Source: Amycolatopsis thailandensis
GTDB taxonomy: Bacteria > Actinomycetota > Actinomycetes > Mycobacteriales > Pseudonocardiaceae
Length of the DNA stretch: 64,000 nt
Assembly (NCBI RefSeq): GCF_002234405.1
Contig: NZ_NMQT01000134.1
Span: 1 to 64,000, forward strand
Direction of reading: 5' to 3'
Positions 1 through 13,328 of this stretch are shown one piece after another. Under the pieces are notes generated by a model. That model saw only the letters and a list, made by a program, of their open reading frames with translations. It did not search any database and was not told where the DNA came from. Numbering within the stretch: the first letter of the stretch is position 1; each line of letters starts with the position of its first letter. A program made the translations under genes and the position numbers.

Positions 1-63
1 CCGAGTCCGTGAAGGCCTCCTTCCCTACCCTCAAGGTAGGGAAGGAGGCCTTCACGGACTCGG
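1..63. repeat. Long perfect palindrome at window edge
   Basis: Perfect inverted repeat with 29-nt arms (1-29 and 35-63) and a 5-nt loop. It carries the core GTGAAGGCCTCCTT that recurs at 12506-12560. As RNA it would be a very stable hairpin on either strand. It may be a terminator for a gene left of the window or a dispersed REP-like element. No gene is visible in 1-237. Confidence 0.8.
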
Positions 64-109
64 CGATCGTCACGTTCGCTCCACAGGCGCCAGCAGTCAC
101 AGCGGCCGC

Positions 110-158
110 GCGTGAAGGCCCCTTCCCTCGGCTGAGCCGAGGAACTCGGCCTTCACGC
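110..158. repeat. Palindrome with nested inner stem
   Basis: Outer arms GCGTGAAGGCC (110-120) and its complement (148-158) enclose an inner 8-bp stem CCTCGGCT/AGCCGAGG (126-133 and 135-142). Same TGAAGGCC core as the neighbouring palindromes. Likely a terminator-like or REP-like element. Confidence 0.65.
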
Positions 159-165
159 CTGCCGA

Positions 166-220
166 GTACATGAAGGCCCCCTTCACTGCGCCAGGCGCAA
201 GGAAGGGGGCCTTCATGTAC
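166..220. repeat. Palindrome next to the end of the histidine kinase gene
   Basis: Perfect 19-nt arms (166-184 and 202-220), with core ATGAAGGCCCCC, plus an inner stem TGCGCC/GGCGCA. It lies 17 bp beyond the stop of the leftward kinase gene, so it is well placed as its intrinsic terminator. Actinomycete terminators often lack a U-tract, and none is seen here. Confidence 0.7.
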
Positions 221-237
221 TTTCACGCGGACAAAGC

Positions 238-4920
<4,683 letters not shown>

Positions 4921-5050
4921 CTGTGTCGACCCTCTCCACCACGCATGCCAAGCCATGGTCGTCGCATCAGCGTGCCATGATTCGACCTACACTTCGAGCC
5001 AGTCCGCCCGCTCACGCTGCGCTACCCGCCAGGCAGGAGGAGGTCCGGGA

Positions 5051-6628
5051 ATGGTGTCACGGCCGGCCCCGGCCTCGACGTCGCTCCCCTCGGAGCCGTC
5101 GCCCACGACCAGTGAGAGCGCGCTGCCCGAATCCGGCCGGTTCTGGCGCGAGCTGCTCGAAGACGTCCGCGACGCCGTGCTCGTGCAGGACGTCGGCGGG
5201 GCGCTGCGCTGGTCGAATCCCGCCGCCCGTGAACTGTTCGGCGGCGGCCGTCCGGTGCTGACCGCCGAAGGCCCCGACGTCGGCTATGTCGAGCACACCG
5301 GCCGCCGGTTCCCCGCGCGGATCCGGACGCTGCCCGGCGGCTGGCACGCGTGGACGGTGACCTCCGAGGTCGCGGCCGACGGCCCGCGCGTGGACGGCTT
5401 CCTCGCCTCCTCCGGTCCCCGGCTCGCTTCGGCCCGCGGGCGGCACGGCACGGCGAAGGTGATCGCCGAGCTCGCCGCGGCCGAACTCGCCGACTGCGTC
5501 TTCGTCCTCCTGCCCACCACCCGCGGCCGGTGGGAGTGGTGGAGCTGTGATCACCGCACCCACCACGGGCACGGCCGGATCCGCCGCGTCCCGGCCCAGC
5601 TGGCGCCGGTGCTCGCCGGCACCTTCGCCTCCACCGGGGAACCCGAGGCCAAGGCGGTCCCCGAGGAAGAGGTCGCGGCGCTGCCCGCCGTCGTCGCGGA
5701 GCGGCTCGCCGTCCATCCGTCGGTCACCGTGGTCTCGCTCGGGTCCGACGGCGGTGCCGGGGTCACCGGCGCGGTCGTGCTCGGCAGGCGCGGCGCGCCC
5801 GCGTTCGGCGAAGACCACCCGCGCGCGGTGACCGAGTTCGCGCGCGCGGCCGGGACAGCGCTGGCGAACGCGCACCGCTACGCCCGCCAGGAAGAGGCCA
5901 CCCGCGGTCTGGAGACCACGCTGCGCCCGACGCCGCCGCCGGAGGTCTCCGGCGTCAAGTTCGACGTCTGGTACGAGCCGTCGAGCGGGCTGCTCGACGT
6001 CGGCGGCGACTTCTACGACGTCCTGCCGCGGGAGGACGGCGGCGCGATGTTCGTCCTCGGCGACGTCTGCGGCAAGGGCGCCGAGGCGGCCGCGCTCACC
6101 GGCCGGGTCCGGCAGACCCTCGCCGCGCTCGATCTCGTCGAGCACGACAACACGACCTTGCTGAGCCTGCTCAACTCCCTGCTGATCACCGGCGGCAGCG
6201 GCCGGTTCGCCACGCTGGTGCTCGGTTCGGTGCTGGCCGGCGAAGACGGGCTCGGCGTCACCCTGGCTTCCGGCGGGCATCCCGCGCCGCTGGTGGTGCG
6301 CCGCCGCGGCGGGGTCGACGAGATCACCCTGCCCGGCACACTGGTCGGGATCTCGCCGCAGGCGCGGTTCGCCGAGACGGCCATCCAGCTGGCCGAGGGT
6401 GACATCTGCCTGCTGTACACCGACGGGATCACCGAAGCGCGGCACCACGAGCGCCCGTCGGACCTGTTCGGGGACGAGCGGCTGCGCGAACTGCTGACCG
6501 GCTGCCGGGGGATGTCCGGCCGCGAGGTGGTCGGCCGCGTCCGCTCCGCGGTGCGGGAGTGGCTCGGCAGCGGGACGCACGACGACATCGCCGTCCTCGC
6601 GATCGAGGCTTCACGACCCGTTCAGTAG
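5051..6628 (+). CDS. SpoIIE-type PP2C phosphatase with PAS/GAF sensor region
   Basis: Protein of about 525 residues. A PAS-like segment near residues 30-110 and a GAF-like region (about 130-290) precede a SpoIIE/PP2C domain with metal-binding motifs VGGDFYDV, GDVCGKG, LYTDGITEAR and a final DDIAVLA. Such phosphatases usually dephosphorylate anti-anti-sigma factors in partner-switching pathways. The ATG at 5051 is preceded by a strong GGAGGAGG site at about 5036-5043, so the longer upstream reading frame is not used. Divergent from the multi-HAMP kinase, suggesting a shared stress or osmosensing circuit. Its 3' end overlaps the convergent topoisomerase gene by 18 bp. Confidence 0.88.
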   Translation: MVSRPAPASTSLPSEPSPTTSESALPESGRFWRELLEDVRDAVLVQDVGGALRWSNPAARELFGGGRPVLTAEGPDVGYVEHTGRRFPARIRTLPGGWHAWTVTSEVAADGPRVDGFLASSGPRLASARGRHGTAKVIAELAAAELADCVFVLLPTTRGRWEWWSCDHRTHHGHGRIRRVPAQLAPVLAGTFASTGEPEAKAVPEEEVAALPAVVAERLAVHPSVTVVSLGSDGGAGVTGAVVLGRRGAPAFGEDHPRAVTEFARAAGTALANAHRYARQEEATRGLETTLRPTPPPEVSGVKFDVWYEPSSGLLDVGGDFYDVLPREDGGAMFVLGDVCGKGAEAAALTGRVRQTLAALDLVEHDNTTLLSLLNSLLITGGSGRFATLVLGSVLAGEDGLGVTLASGGHPAPLVVRRRGGVDEITLPGTLVGISPQARFAETAIQLAEGDICLLYTDGITEARHHERPSDLFGDERLRELLTGCRGMSGREVVGRVRSAVREWLGSGTHDDIAVLAIEASRPVQ

Positions 6629-7651
6629 CCGCAGCACCGCCCGCTCCACGATGTCGCGGGCCTCGTTCGGATCGGCCGCCTTCCCCGCTCTCCGCGTCGC
6701 CCGGGCGATGGTCCGGTCTTCGTGGTACGCCGTGATCACGCGAGGGTCCACATAGGACCGTCTCGCGACGGCGGGCGTGTTGCCCAGCCCCTCGGCGACT
6801 TCGGTCATCACCGCCTTCTCGGTCCGTTTCCTTCCGCGTTCGCTGGACGGTTTCTCCAGCCCCGCGAACGCGGAAGCGGCGAGCACCGTGGCGTTCCAGG
6901 TGCGGAGATCCTTCGCGGTGAAGCCCTCGCCCACGATTTCCCTGAGTCGTTCGTTGATGTCGTCGGCCTTGACCTCGTGCCAGCCGCCGCGGTCGCGGTA
7001 GGCGAGCAGCCGGGCTTCGCCACTCCGCGCCCGCCGCAGCGATCGGACCAGCCGCACCAGTGCCTCGTCCGGCAGCCGGACCTTGCGCTGGATCCCGTGT
7101 TTCGCGGGGTAGTCGCACACCAGGCAGTCGTCCCGGAGTTCGACGTGCTCGCACAGCAGCGTCGCGACGCCGTGGGTGCCGTGCTCGTCGGCGTAACTCT
7201 CCCCGCCGGTGCGGAAGACGCCCAGATCGATCATGCGCAAAGCACCCGCGAGCACACGCTCCCGCTTCAGGCCGCGCGCGCCGAGATCCTCCTGGACGGC
7301 TTCGCGCAGTTTGGGCAGCTTTCGCGCCAGCGCGAGGACGCGCTCGTGTTTCTCCTCGTCCCGGGCCCGCCGCCATTCCCCGTGGTAGAGGTACTGCTTC
7401 CGGCCGGCGTCGTCCACCCCGACAGCCTGGATGTGGGCGTTTTCGTGGGGGGAGATCCACACGCGCCGCCACGCGGGCGGGATGGCCAGCGCGGTGATTC
7501 GCTCGATCGTGTCCCGGTCCTTCAGCGGCTCGCCCTCAGGGGTCAGATAGCCGAAGCCACGACCTCTGCGCCGCCTCCGGATGCCGGGGGACCCGAGGTC
7601 CGCTCGCCGAAGTCGCATACGCGGCGAATACCCGCGGTGATCGCGGTTCAT
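6611..7651 (-). CDS. DNA topoisomerase IB (poxvirus-like)
   Basis: A 346-residue type IB topoisomerase. It relaxes supercoils through a 3'-phosphotyrosyl intermediate. Visible landmarks are the N-terminal beta domain (GFGYLTPEGEPL, WISPHENAHIQAVG), the catalytic arginine segment KDLRTWNAT, and the active-site tyrosine in RRSYVDPRVI. Length fits the bacterial/poxviral short form. The start is uncertain: a second ATG eleven codons in (7618, MRLRRADLG) fits the family N-terminus equally well. Convergent with, and overlapping, the phosphatase gene by 18 bp. Confidence 0.92.
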   Translation of the reverse strand: MNRDHRGYSPRMRLRRADLGSPGIRRRRRGRGFGYLTPEGEPLKDRDTIERITALAIPPAWRRVWISPHENAHIQAVGVDDAGRKQYLYHGEWRRARDEEKHERVLALARKLPKLREAVQEDLGARGLKRERVLAGALRMIDLGVFRTGGESYADEHGTHGVATLLCEHVELRDDCLVCDYPAKHGIQRKVRLPDEALVRLVRSLRRARSGEARLLAYRDRGGWHEVKADDINERLREIVGEGFTAKDLRTWNATVLAASAFAGLEKPSSERGRKRTEKAVMTEVAEGLGNTPAVARRSYVDPRVITAYHEDRTIARATRRAGKAADPNEARDIVERAVLRLLNGS

Positions 7652-7658
7652 ACCTATG

Positions 7659-7683
7659 GTTCGGCCGGTCCGGCAAGGGGTAG
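7659..7683 (+). promoter_or_regulatory. SigB-like stress promoter (GTTC-N15-GGGTAG)
   Basis: GTTC at 7659-7662 and GGGTAG at 7678-7683 with a 15-bp spacer match the actinobacterial SigB/SigH-type consensus (GTTT-N14-16-GGGTAY). It lies about 35 bp before the DJ-1/PfpI gene start, whose family is typically stress-induced. Sequence match only. Confidence 0.45.
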
Positions 7684-7718
7684 TCCGGGAGCGAAGAAGC
7701 CTTTAGGAGGGAAAAACC

Positions 7719-8261
7719 ATGGCGAATTCGCTGAACGGACGCCGCGTGGCCATCCTGGCCGCGGACGGTGTGGAGCAGGTCGAACTGGTCGAACCGCGCA
7801 AAGCGGTCACCGATGCCGGGGCCACGGCCGAGATCGTTTCGCTGGAATCCGGCGAGATCCAGGCCATGAACGGCGACATCGACAAGGCGGACAAGTTCAC
7901 CGTGGACCGTGTCGTCAAGGACGTGACGGTCGACGACTTCGACGCGCTCGTATTGCCCGGCGGCACGATGAATCCGGACAATCTGCGCGCGGACGAGAAC
8001 GCGGTCCGCTTCGTCCGCGATTTCGTGAACAGCGGCAAACCGGTCGGGGTCATCTGTCACGGACCGTGGACGCTGGTCGAGGCCGACGTCGTCCGCGGCC
8101 GCACGCTCACGTCGTATCCCAGTGTGCGCACCGACATCCGCAACGCCGGCGGTACCGTCGTCGACCAGGAGGTCGTCAAGGACAACGGCTTGATCTCCAG
8201 CCGGAACCCCGACGACCTGCCCGCGTTCTGCGCCGCGATCGTGTCCGAATTCGCCGGATAA
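7719..8261 (+). CDS. DJ-1/PfpI family protein
   Basis: A 180-residue single-domain member of the DJ-1/PfpI (type 1 glutamine amidotransferase-like) superfamily, close to YhbO/general stress protein 18. The nucleophilic elbow VICHGPW holds the conserved Cys-His pair, and VLPGGTMNPDNLR holds the usual loop. Members act as chaperone-like, deglycase-like or peptidase-like stress proteins; the exact activity is disputed. ATG at 7719 has an AGGAGGG site at 7705-7711. A SigB-like promoter lies just upstream, in keeping with stress induction. Confidence 0.9.
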   Translation: MANSLNGRRVAILAADGVEQVELVEPRKAVTDAGATAEIVSLESGEIQAMNGDIDKADKFTVDRVVKDVTVDDFDALVLPGGTMNPDNLRADENAVRFVRDFVNSGKPVGVICHGPWTLVEADVVRGRTLTSYPSVRTDIRNAGGTVVDQEVVKDNGLISSRNPDDLPAFCAAIVSEFAG

Positions 8262-8319
8262 ACGAGTGGCGCGCGTCACAGTGATGGGGGATCGTGGTGA
8301 CTGAGGAGGAGGTGCCGCG

Positions 8320-8502
8320 ATGACCGTGCATGCCAGACGCTACGGCCGGTGGTGCCGCGAGCATTTCGACAACGAACACGAGCCGGAACAGGATCGGAAG
8401 CAGCCCGCGGACGCCAAGGTCACTCCGGACGTCACCGACGCCCGGGCCGAACAGGCCCAGGCCGGTGACGGCACGGAGGGAAACCCGGGTCCGCTCAGCT
8501 GA
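8320..8502 (+). CDS. Small hydrophilic hypothetical protein
   Basis: Sixty codons encoding a charged protein (MTVHARRYGRWC at the start, then an acidic, Ala/Asp/Glu-rich disordered tail). I recognise no domain. A good GAGGAGGTG ribosome site lies about 8 bp before the ATG, and codon positions are GC3-rich, so it is probably expressed. Its last 8 bp overlap the end of the convergent membrane-protein gene at 8495. Confidence 0.6.
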   Translation: MTVHARRYGRWCREHFDNEHEPEQDRKQPADAKVTPDVTDARAEQAQAGDGTEGNPGPLS

Positions 8503-8881
8503 GCGGCCGCCGGTACCAGACCCGTTTCGGGCCGGGCAGGCCGATCCGCGAGACGAGGTCGGTCACCACGCCGCCGATGATCAGCCACAGCAGCGCGGCC
8601 AGGCCGTCGTTGAACAAGGTTCGCAGCTTGGGGCCGTCCGGGGTGAACAGATTGCGCAGCCCGAGCGAGACCCCGCGCGACCACTGGTCGATCAGCTGCG
8701 CGAATCCGTTGCCGGGATTGGCTTCGCCGAACACGAGCAGGATGTGCACGATCAGCACCAACGCGAAGATCCAGCACACCGCGTGGACGAGGGCGTTGAC
8801 GACACGCACGACGCGGATCCTGGTAGGTGTCCGCTCGACGATCTCTTCCTGCGGCTCACGCGGGTCGTTGAGATAGGTCAT
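8495..8881 (-). CDS. Small membrane protein, function unknown
   Basis: A 128-residue protein with two clear hydrophobic segments (about residues 27-50, ALVHAVCWIFALVLIVHILL, and about 92-112, AALLWLIIGGVVTDLVSRI) joined by a hydrophilic region. The length and segment layout resemble YggT-like small actinobacterial membrane proteins, but I cannot assign a family. GGGAGA precedes the ATG at the right distance. Confidence 0.7.
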   Translation of the reverse strand: MTYLNDPREPQEEIVERTPTRIRVVRVVNALVHAVCWIFALVLIVHILLVFGEANPGNGFAQLIDQWSRGVSLGLRNLFTPDGPKLRTLFNDGLAALLWLIIGGVVTDLVSRIGLPGPKRVWYRRPLS

Positions 8882-8925
8882 CGCCGTCTCCCATCATCGT
8901 CCACAGTGGACACCTTGACTGTCGC

Positions 8926-10236
8926 TCAGCCAGGGGGCTGGGGCTTGGTCTTCGTCTTGCTCCTGGTCTTCGAGCCGCTCGGCTTGGGTGGGGTGCTCGG
9001 GCCGCCGCTCGACGCGGTCTCCTGCGGCGTCGAGGTGACGCCGACGCTTTCGGTGGTGCGGGGCGGATTCGCGGAGACCGGCACGGCTTCGGTCACCACG
9101 ACCGTGCCATGGGTCGCTTTCCCGCCCCGGGTGGGCACTTCGACGGCTTCCGAGGACGCCGATCCCTGGTCCGCCGCCGGGCCCGAGGTGCCTGTCGCCG
9201 CGGGGGGAAGCATCCCGCCAGGCTGGACCGGCGGGGCCGCGCCGGTCTGGTTGAACGCCAGCAGCACACCGACGGTGATCGCGGCGGCGGGCGCGCTGAT
9301 GGCGGCGACCACGGCCGCCCGCTTGCGGGTGCTCGGCGCGAGGCGCACGACCTTCGTCCCGGTGGAGTCCTCCAGCAGGATCCGGGAGATCGCCGCCGCG
9401 GTCGGGCGCTGCGACGGCTTCTGCGCGGTCATCCCGCGCAACAGCGTCGTCATGGTCACCGACAACCCGGAAGGGACGCGGGGCGGCCGGTGCAGCCGCC
9501 CGACCGCGGCCTCGACCGGCGTCCCGGTGTATTCACGTTCCCCGGACAGGCATTCGAGCAGCACCAGGCCGAGCGCGTAGATGTCGGCGGGCGGGCCGAC
9601 GTTCTCGCCGCGGACCTGTTCGGGCGCCATGTACGCCGCCGTGCCGACGACACCGCCGGTCTCGGTCACCCTGGTCGCGTCGAAGGCGTGCGCCACCCCG
9701 AAATCGCCGATCAGCGGGCCGTCGTCGGCCATCAGGATGTTCGCCGGTTTCAGGTCACGGTGCGTGATGCCGTGCGCGTGGACGTGCGCGAGCGCGTCCG
9801 TCAGCCGGGCGGTCAGCTCGACGACCGCGTCTTGGGAGAGCGGGCCGGACCGCAGGCGCTGGGCCAGGTTCGGGCCTTCGATCAGCCGCATCGTGAGGTA
9901 GGTGTAGCCGTCGTCGGAGCCCGCGTCGTACAGCGGGACGAGTCCCGGGTGGCGGACCGCGCGGAGGGTCTGGATCTCCTGCTGCCGTCGGCGCTCGTCC
10001 CGGGTCATCGTGTCGGCGTGGAACAGCTTCAGCGCGACCTCGCGCTCTTCGAGCAGGTCACGGGCGCGGAAGACCCGCGCGGTCGCGCCGCGGCCGAGCA
10101 GGTCCCCGACCTCGTAGCGGCCGGCGAGTTTGCGGGGCAGATGGTCCGGATCGTGGACGTTCAGGCTGAAGCGACGCTGTGTGGTCCCGGCATCGGACTC
10201 CTCGTCTTCGTCACCACGCGAACCCGCGTCGTCCAT
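8926..10236 (-). CDS. Eukaryotic-type Ser/Thr protein kinase
   Basis: Membrane-anchored Hanks-type kinase of about 436 residues. Glycine loop LGRGATARVF (about 47-56), ATP-binding Lys in VALKLF (70), catalytic HRDLKPAN (159-166), DFG (178-180) and MAPEQ are all present. A single membrane helix (about 308-330) is followed by a short Ser/Thr/Pro-rich extracytoplasmic tail ending in a Lys/Thr-rich stretch; there are no PASTA repeats, so it is not PknB. The ATG at 10236 has GGAGGT upstream. Longer readings to 11517 overlap the opposite-strand secreted protein gene and are discarded. Confidence 0.9.
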   Translation of the reverse strand: MDDAGSRGDEDEESDAGTTQRRFSLNVHDPDHLPRKLAGRYEVGDLLGRGATARVFRARDLLEEREVALKLFHADTMTRDERRRQQEIQTLRAVRHPGLVPLYDAGSDDGYTYLTMRLIEGPNLAQRLRSGPLSQDAVVELTARLTDALAHVHAHGITHRDLKPANILMADDGPLIGDFGVAHAFDATRVTETGGVVGTAAYMAPEQVRGENVGPPADIYALGLVLLECLSGEREYTGTPVEAAVGRLHRPPRVPSGLSVTMTTLLRGMTAQKPSQRPTAAAISRILLEDSTGTKVVRLAPSTRKRAAVVAAISAPAAAITVGVLLAFNQTGAAPPVQPGGMLPPAATGTSGPAADQGSASSEAVEVPTRGGKATHGTVVVTEAVPVSANPPRTTESVGVTSTPQETASSGGPSTPPKPSGSKTRSKTKTKPQPPG

Positions 10237-10380
10237 CGGTGCTACCTCCGTCTCACCGGCCGAACGCCGAGTACCCGGTCCGGCCCCGGGCGAAACAAGG
10301 TTTGAGAGCGTACCGGAGATGATCTGGGGGTTCACCCCGAACGGCGGGCAACCCCCGCGAGGGCCGCACGTCCCGTTGTC

Positions 10381-11478
10381 ATGAAGCCGAACCGGTGGGC
10401 CGCGCTCGCCGCCACCGCACTGACCGCCCTCGCCGTCTGCACCCCGCCCGCCGCCGCCGACTCGCTGGTACCCAAGGGTTTCGCCCCCGCGTCGACGAGC
10501 TGGACCGGACCCTCGCGCGGGTTCGTCCTCGGGTATTCGCCGTGCGGGGAACCGGGATGGTGCGCGTCCCTGCTGTCGACGAACGACGGCGGGAAGCGGT
10601 GGCGGCGCGTCGGTTCGCCGCCGATCTCCTTGCCGGACAACCACAATCAGGTCAAACTCGCCGTGATCGACGAACACGACGTCTTCCTCTCCGACGGCAC
10701 CAGGCTGCTCTCCAGTCACGACGGTGGCGTCACATGGTCCGGCGTCCGGCTCGCCGGAGTCCGGGAGCCCTTCTATATTTCGAAAATCACCGAAGCCGGA
10801 GCGCGCGTGCTCGCGATGGTCACCGGTTTCGGCAGCCCGTCGACGACGACGCTCTACGCCGGGCTTTCCGGCGCCCGGGTCCTCCTGCCCGTCCCGGGGT
10901 TCACCGTCACCGGCTCCGCGACTTACGGCGACGTCGCCACCAGTGGCGGGGTGCAGGTGTCGATGGGGGCGGACTATCGCGTCCAGAAGTACTGGACCTC
11001 GTCCGACGGCCTGACCTTCGCGGCCGCGCCGCCGCCCTGTCCGTCGGACAGTTCGGCGCTGCTGAGCGGAATCCGGCGAGGGCGCGTGCTGGCGTTGTGC
11101 AGCGGGGGACCGGGGACGCCGCATCCGGGCGCGACCGTCCGGCGGTTGTGGCGGGCGCCGAAACTCGGCGGGCGATTCACCGGAACGGCGCAAGCGCCCA
11201 TTCTCGGTGTCAACCAGAGCTTCAGCGCCGCTTCGCCCACGGCGGCGACCATCGCGGCGGAAGGCGGTGGCACCGGTTTCCTGCACAGCACCGTCGACGG
11301 CGGCGTGACCTGGAGGACGACCGAGCTCAGCGGCCGCGGGGTCTGCCTCAACGACCTGGACTTCCCGGACGAACGGGTCGGGGTGGTGGTCGACGGACTG
11401 CCGGACGCCGAAGGGGGATCTGCCGTCTACCGCACTGTCGACGGAGGCGGCACGTGGCGCGAACTCGTCTTCGCGTGA
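10381..11478 (+). CDS. Secreted Asp-box/BNR-like repeat protein
   Basis: A 365-residue exported protein. An N-terminal signal peptide (basic MKPNR, hydrophobic Ala/Leu core, AAA-D cleavage near residue 27) is followed by repeated Asp-box-like motifs (STNDGGKRW, SSHDGGVTW, STVDGGVTW, RTVDGGGTW), the pattern of sialidase-like or WD40/BNR beta-propellers. Catalytic sialidase residues are not evident, so a binding or scaffold role is more likely. Divergent from the Ser/Thr kinase across 144 bp. Confidence 0.75.
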   Translation: MKPNRWAALAATALTALAVCTPPAAADSLVPKGFAPASTSWTGPSRGFVLGYSPCGEPGWCASLLSTNDGGKRWRRVGSPPISLPDNHNQVKLAVIDEHDVFLSDGTRLLSSHDGGVTWSGVRLAGVREPFYISKITEAGARVLAMVTGFGSPSTTTLYAGLSGARVLLPVPGFTVTGSATYGDVATSGGVQVSMGADYRVQKYWTSSDGLTFAAAPPPCPSDSSALLSGIRRGRVLALCSGGPGTPHPGATVRRLWRAPKLGGRFTGTAQAPILGVNQSFSAASPTAATIAAEGGGTGFLHSTVDGGVTWRTTELSGRGVCLNDLDFPDERVGVVVDGLPDAEGGSAVYRTVDGGGTWRELVFA

Positions 11479-11634
11479 TCCGCCGTCACCCTGTCCGGGA
11501 TAATTGCAGGTAGGCAAGGCCCTTGGGGAGGTTCACTTGACCGCACGCGGTGTCGTAGCCTGTGCACTGTCCGTCGACGTCGAGGGAGCCGTGGACCGTG
11601 TTCGCACGATCCGCACGCGGCTGAAGGGTGGAGC

Positions 11635-12474
11635 GTGTCCATGACTTCGGACGAGGTCCGGGCTGTGTCGAGGCGCCCGCTACCACCCCTCGACTACGAC
11701 AGGCCCAATCTTGCCCGCATGAAGGACGCCCTTCTCGGCGGACACGACCACTACGAGATCGACAGGCTGGCCGTCGAAGCCTTCCTCACGGTGGCTCCCG
11801 ACGGCGCCGCGGTGGCCAAGGAGTTCCGGTCGTGGGCGAGCCGGGTGGTCCGGTTCCTCGCCGGCACCCGAGCGGTCGGCCAGTTCCTCGATCTGGGCTC
11901 CGGCATGCCCTACGTCGAGAACACCCACCAGACGGCGCAGCGCTACAACCCCGACGCGCTGGTCGTCTACGTCGACGACGACCCGGTGGTCCAAGCGCAC
12001 GGACTGGCGTTGCTGGAAGACCATCTCGTCCACGTGAGCGGCGCGGACCCGTGCGATCCCGAGCAGACGCTGAACGATCCGGCTGTCGCCGGGCATCTCG
12101 AACTCGACCGCCCGGTCGCGGTGCTCCTCAACGCGGTGCTGCACCACATCGAAGACCTCGACGAGGCGAAGGCCGTCGTCCGCGGCTATCTCGACGTACT
12201 CGCCCCGGGGTCGTACTTGCTGCTCACGCACTACTACACCGACGGCGAAGGCCCGCTCGGCGAGTTCGCGCGGAAACTCGACGGCCTGATGGCCGGCATC
12301 GGTTACCCCACGGTGCATCGCAGCCGCGCGGAGATCGAGTCGCTGTTCGACGGGCTGGAGATCCTCGAACCCGGCGTCGTCCACCTGCACGAATGGTGGC
12401 CGGAAGGCCCGCGGCTCGCTCCGCTGACCCAGCTGAACCACCTGAGCCTGAGCGGTGTGGCTGTCAAGCCTTAG
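11635..12474 (+). CDS. SAM-dependent methyltransferase (DUF574 type)
   Basis: A 279-residue protein of the actinobacterial S-adenosylmethionine methyltransferase family formerly DUF574. Typical landmarks are the N-terminal RPNLARMKDALLGGHDHYEID, the SAM-binding FLDLGSGMP with the following HQTAQRYNPDALVVYVDDDP, and LLNAVLHHI. Substrate unknown; members are abundant paralogues in actinomycetes. Start may be GTG 11635 or ATG 11641, both served by the GGGTGGAG stretch. Followed by a 55-bp palindrome that could terminate it. Confidence 0.85.
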   Translation: MSMTSDEVRAVSRRPLPPLDYDRPNLARMKDALLGGHDHYEIDRLAVEAFLTVAPDGAAVAKEFRSWASRVVRFLAGTRAVGQFLDLGSGMPYVENTHQTAQRYNPDALVVYVDDDPVVQAHGLALLEDHLVHVSGADPCDPEQTLNDPAVAGHLELDRPVAVLLNAVLHHIEDLDEAKAVVRGYLDVLAPGSYLLLTHYYTDGEGPLGEFARKLDGLMAGIGYPTVHRSRAEIESLFDGLEILEPGVVHLHEWWPEGPRLAPLTQLNHLSLSGVAVKP

Positions 12475-12505
12475 CGCGGTTTGCTTTTGTTCGCTCGCGC
12501 GCACG

Positions 12506-12560
12506 GTCCGTGAAGGCCTCCTTGAGGGACCCAGGGTCCCTCAAGGAGGCCTTCACGGAC
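12506..12560. terminator. 55-bp palindrome, bidirectional terminator-like
   Basis: Perfect inverted repeat: 27-nt arms (12506-12532 and 12534-12560) around one A. The first 15 nt, GTCCGTGAAGGCCTC, match the palindrome at 1-63. It sits between two convergent methyltransferase genes, so it could stop transcription from both sides. Confidence 0.75.
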
Positions 12561-12595
12561 TTGGTGATCAAGGGCCCAAAGGGGGGCGCCTCTCG

Positions 12596-13252
12596 CTAGG
12601 AGGTCACCAGGACGACGGTCAGTCCGTCGTGCCCCTTCATGCCGACGGTCTGCAACGCCGTCGCGTCGACCCGCGGTTCGGCGGCGATCAGTTCGTGCAT
12701 CCGCCGCAGTCCCACGATCTCGTCGGAGGTGTTCGACGTGTCGGCCACCGCGCCGGAGCGGACCACGTTGTCGATCACGATCACCCCGCCCGGTCTGGTC
12801 AGCCCCAGCGCCGCCTCGAAGTAGGCCGGGTTGTTGACCCTGTCCGCGTCGATGAACGTCAGGTCGATCGGGCCTTCCACTTCGGGCAGCAGGTCCAGCG
12901 CCTCGCCGAGCCGGATGTCGACGAGGTCGCCGACACCGGCGGCGTCGAGGTTCTTCCGCGCGACGTCCGCGAACTTCGGGTAGTACTCGAGCGTCACGAG
13001 ACGCCCTTCCGGCGGAAGGGCGCGGGCGAGCCAGATGGTGCTGTAGCCGCCGAGCGTGCCGATCTCCAGGATCGAGCGGGCGCCGATCATCCTGGCCAGC
13101 AGATGGAGCAGCTTGCCCTGGTTCGGCGCGACGGCGATGGCGGGCATGCCCGCCTCGTCCGAGGCCTCGATGGCCGCTTCGAGAGTGGGATCGGACGGGA
13201 CGAGCGCGTCGAAGATGTATTCGTCTACTTTGGTCCACGTTTCCTGAGACAT
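12596..13252 (-). CDS. O-methyltransferase (caffeoyl-CoA/catechol OMT family)
   Basis: A 218-residue class I methyltransferase of the OMT family 3 type. SAM motif ILEIGTLGGYSTIWLA, the metal-binding FIDADRVNNPAYFEAAL, and VIVIDNVVRSGAV are present; these enzymes methylate catechol-like hydroxyls with a divalent cation. ATG at 13252 has GGGGAGGTG upstream; an in-frame GTG at 13258 is less well spaced. Substrate unknown. Confidence 0.88.
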   Translation of the reverse strand: MSQETWTKVDEYIFDALVPSDPTLEAAIEASDEAGMPAIAVAPNQGKLLHLLARMIGARSILEIGTLGGYSTIWLARALPPEGRLVTLEYYPKFADVARKNLDAAGVGDLVDIRLGEALDLLPEVEGPIDLTFIDADRVNNPAYFEAALGLTRPGGVIVIDNVVRSGAVADTSNTSDEIVGLRRMHELIAAEPRVDATALQTVGMKGHDGLTVVLVTS

Positions 13253-13328
13253 GGGCACCTCCCCAGGACAACCTAGCGGCGCGAAGCGGACACGAGAGCG
13301 TCCATCGGGGTGTCCGTCCGGCCCAACC

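Noticed and set aside
10237..11517. N-terminal extension of the Ser/Thr kinase
   Set aside because: It runs antisense to the secreted Asp-box protein gene, which has a signal peptide and repeats; a strong ribosome site marks ATG 10236.
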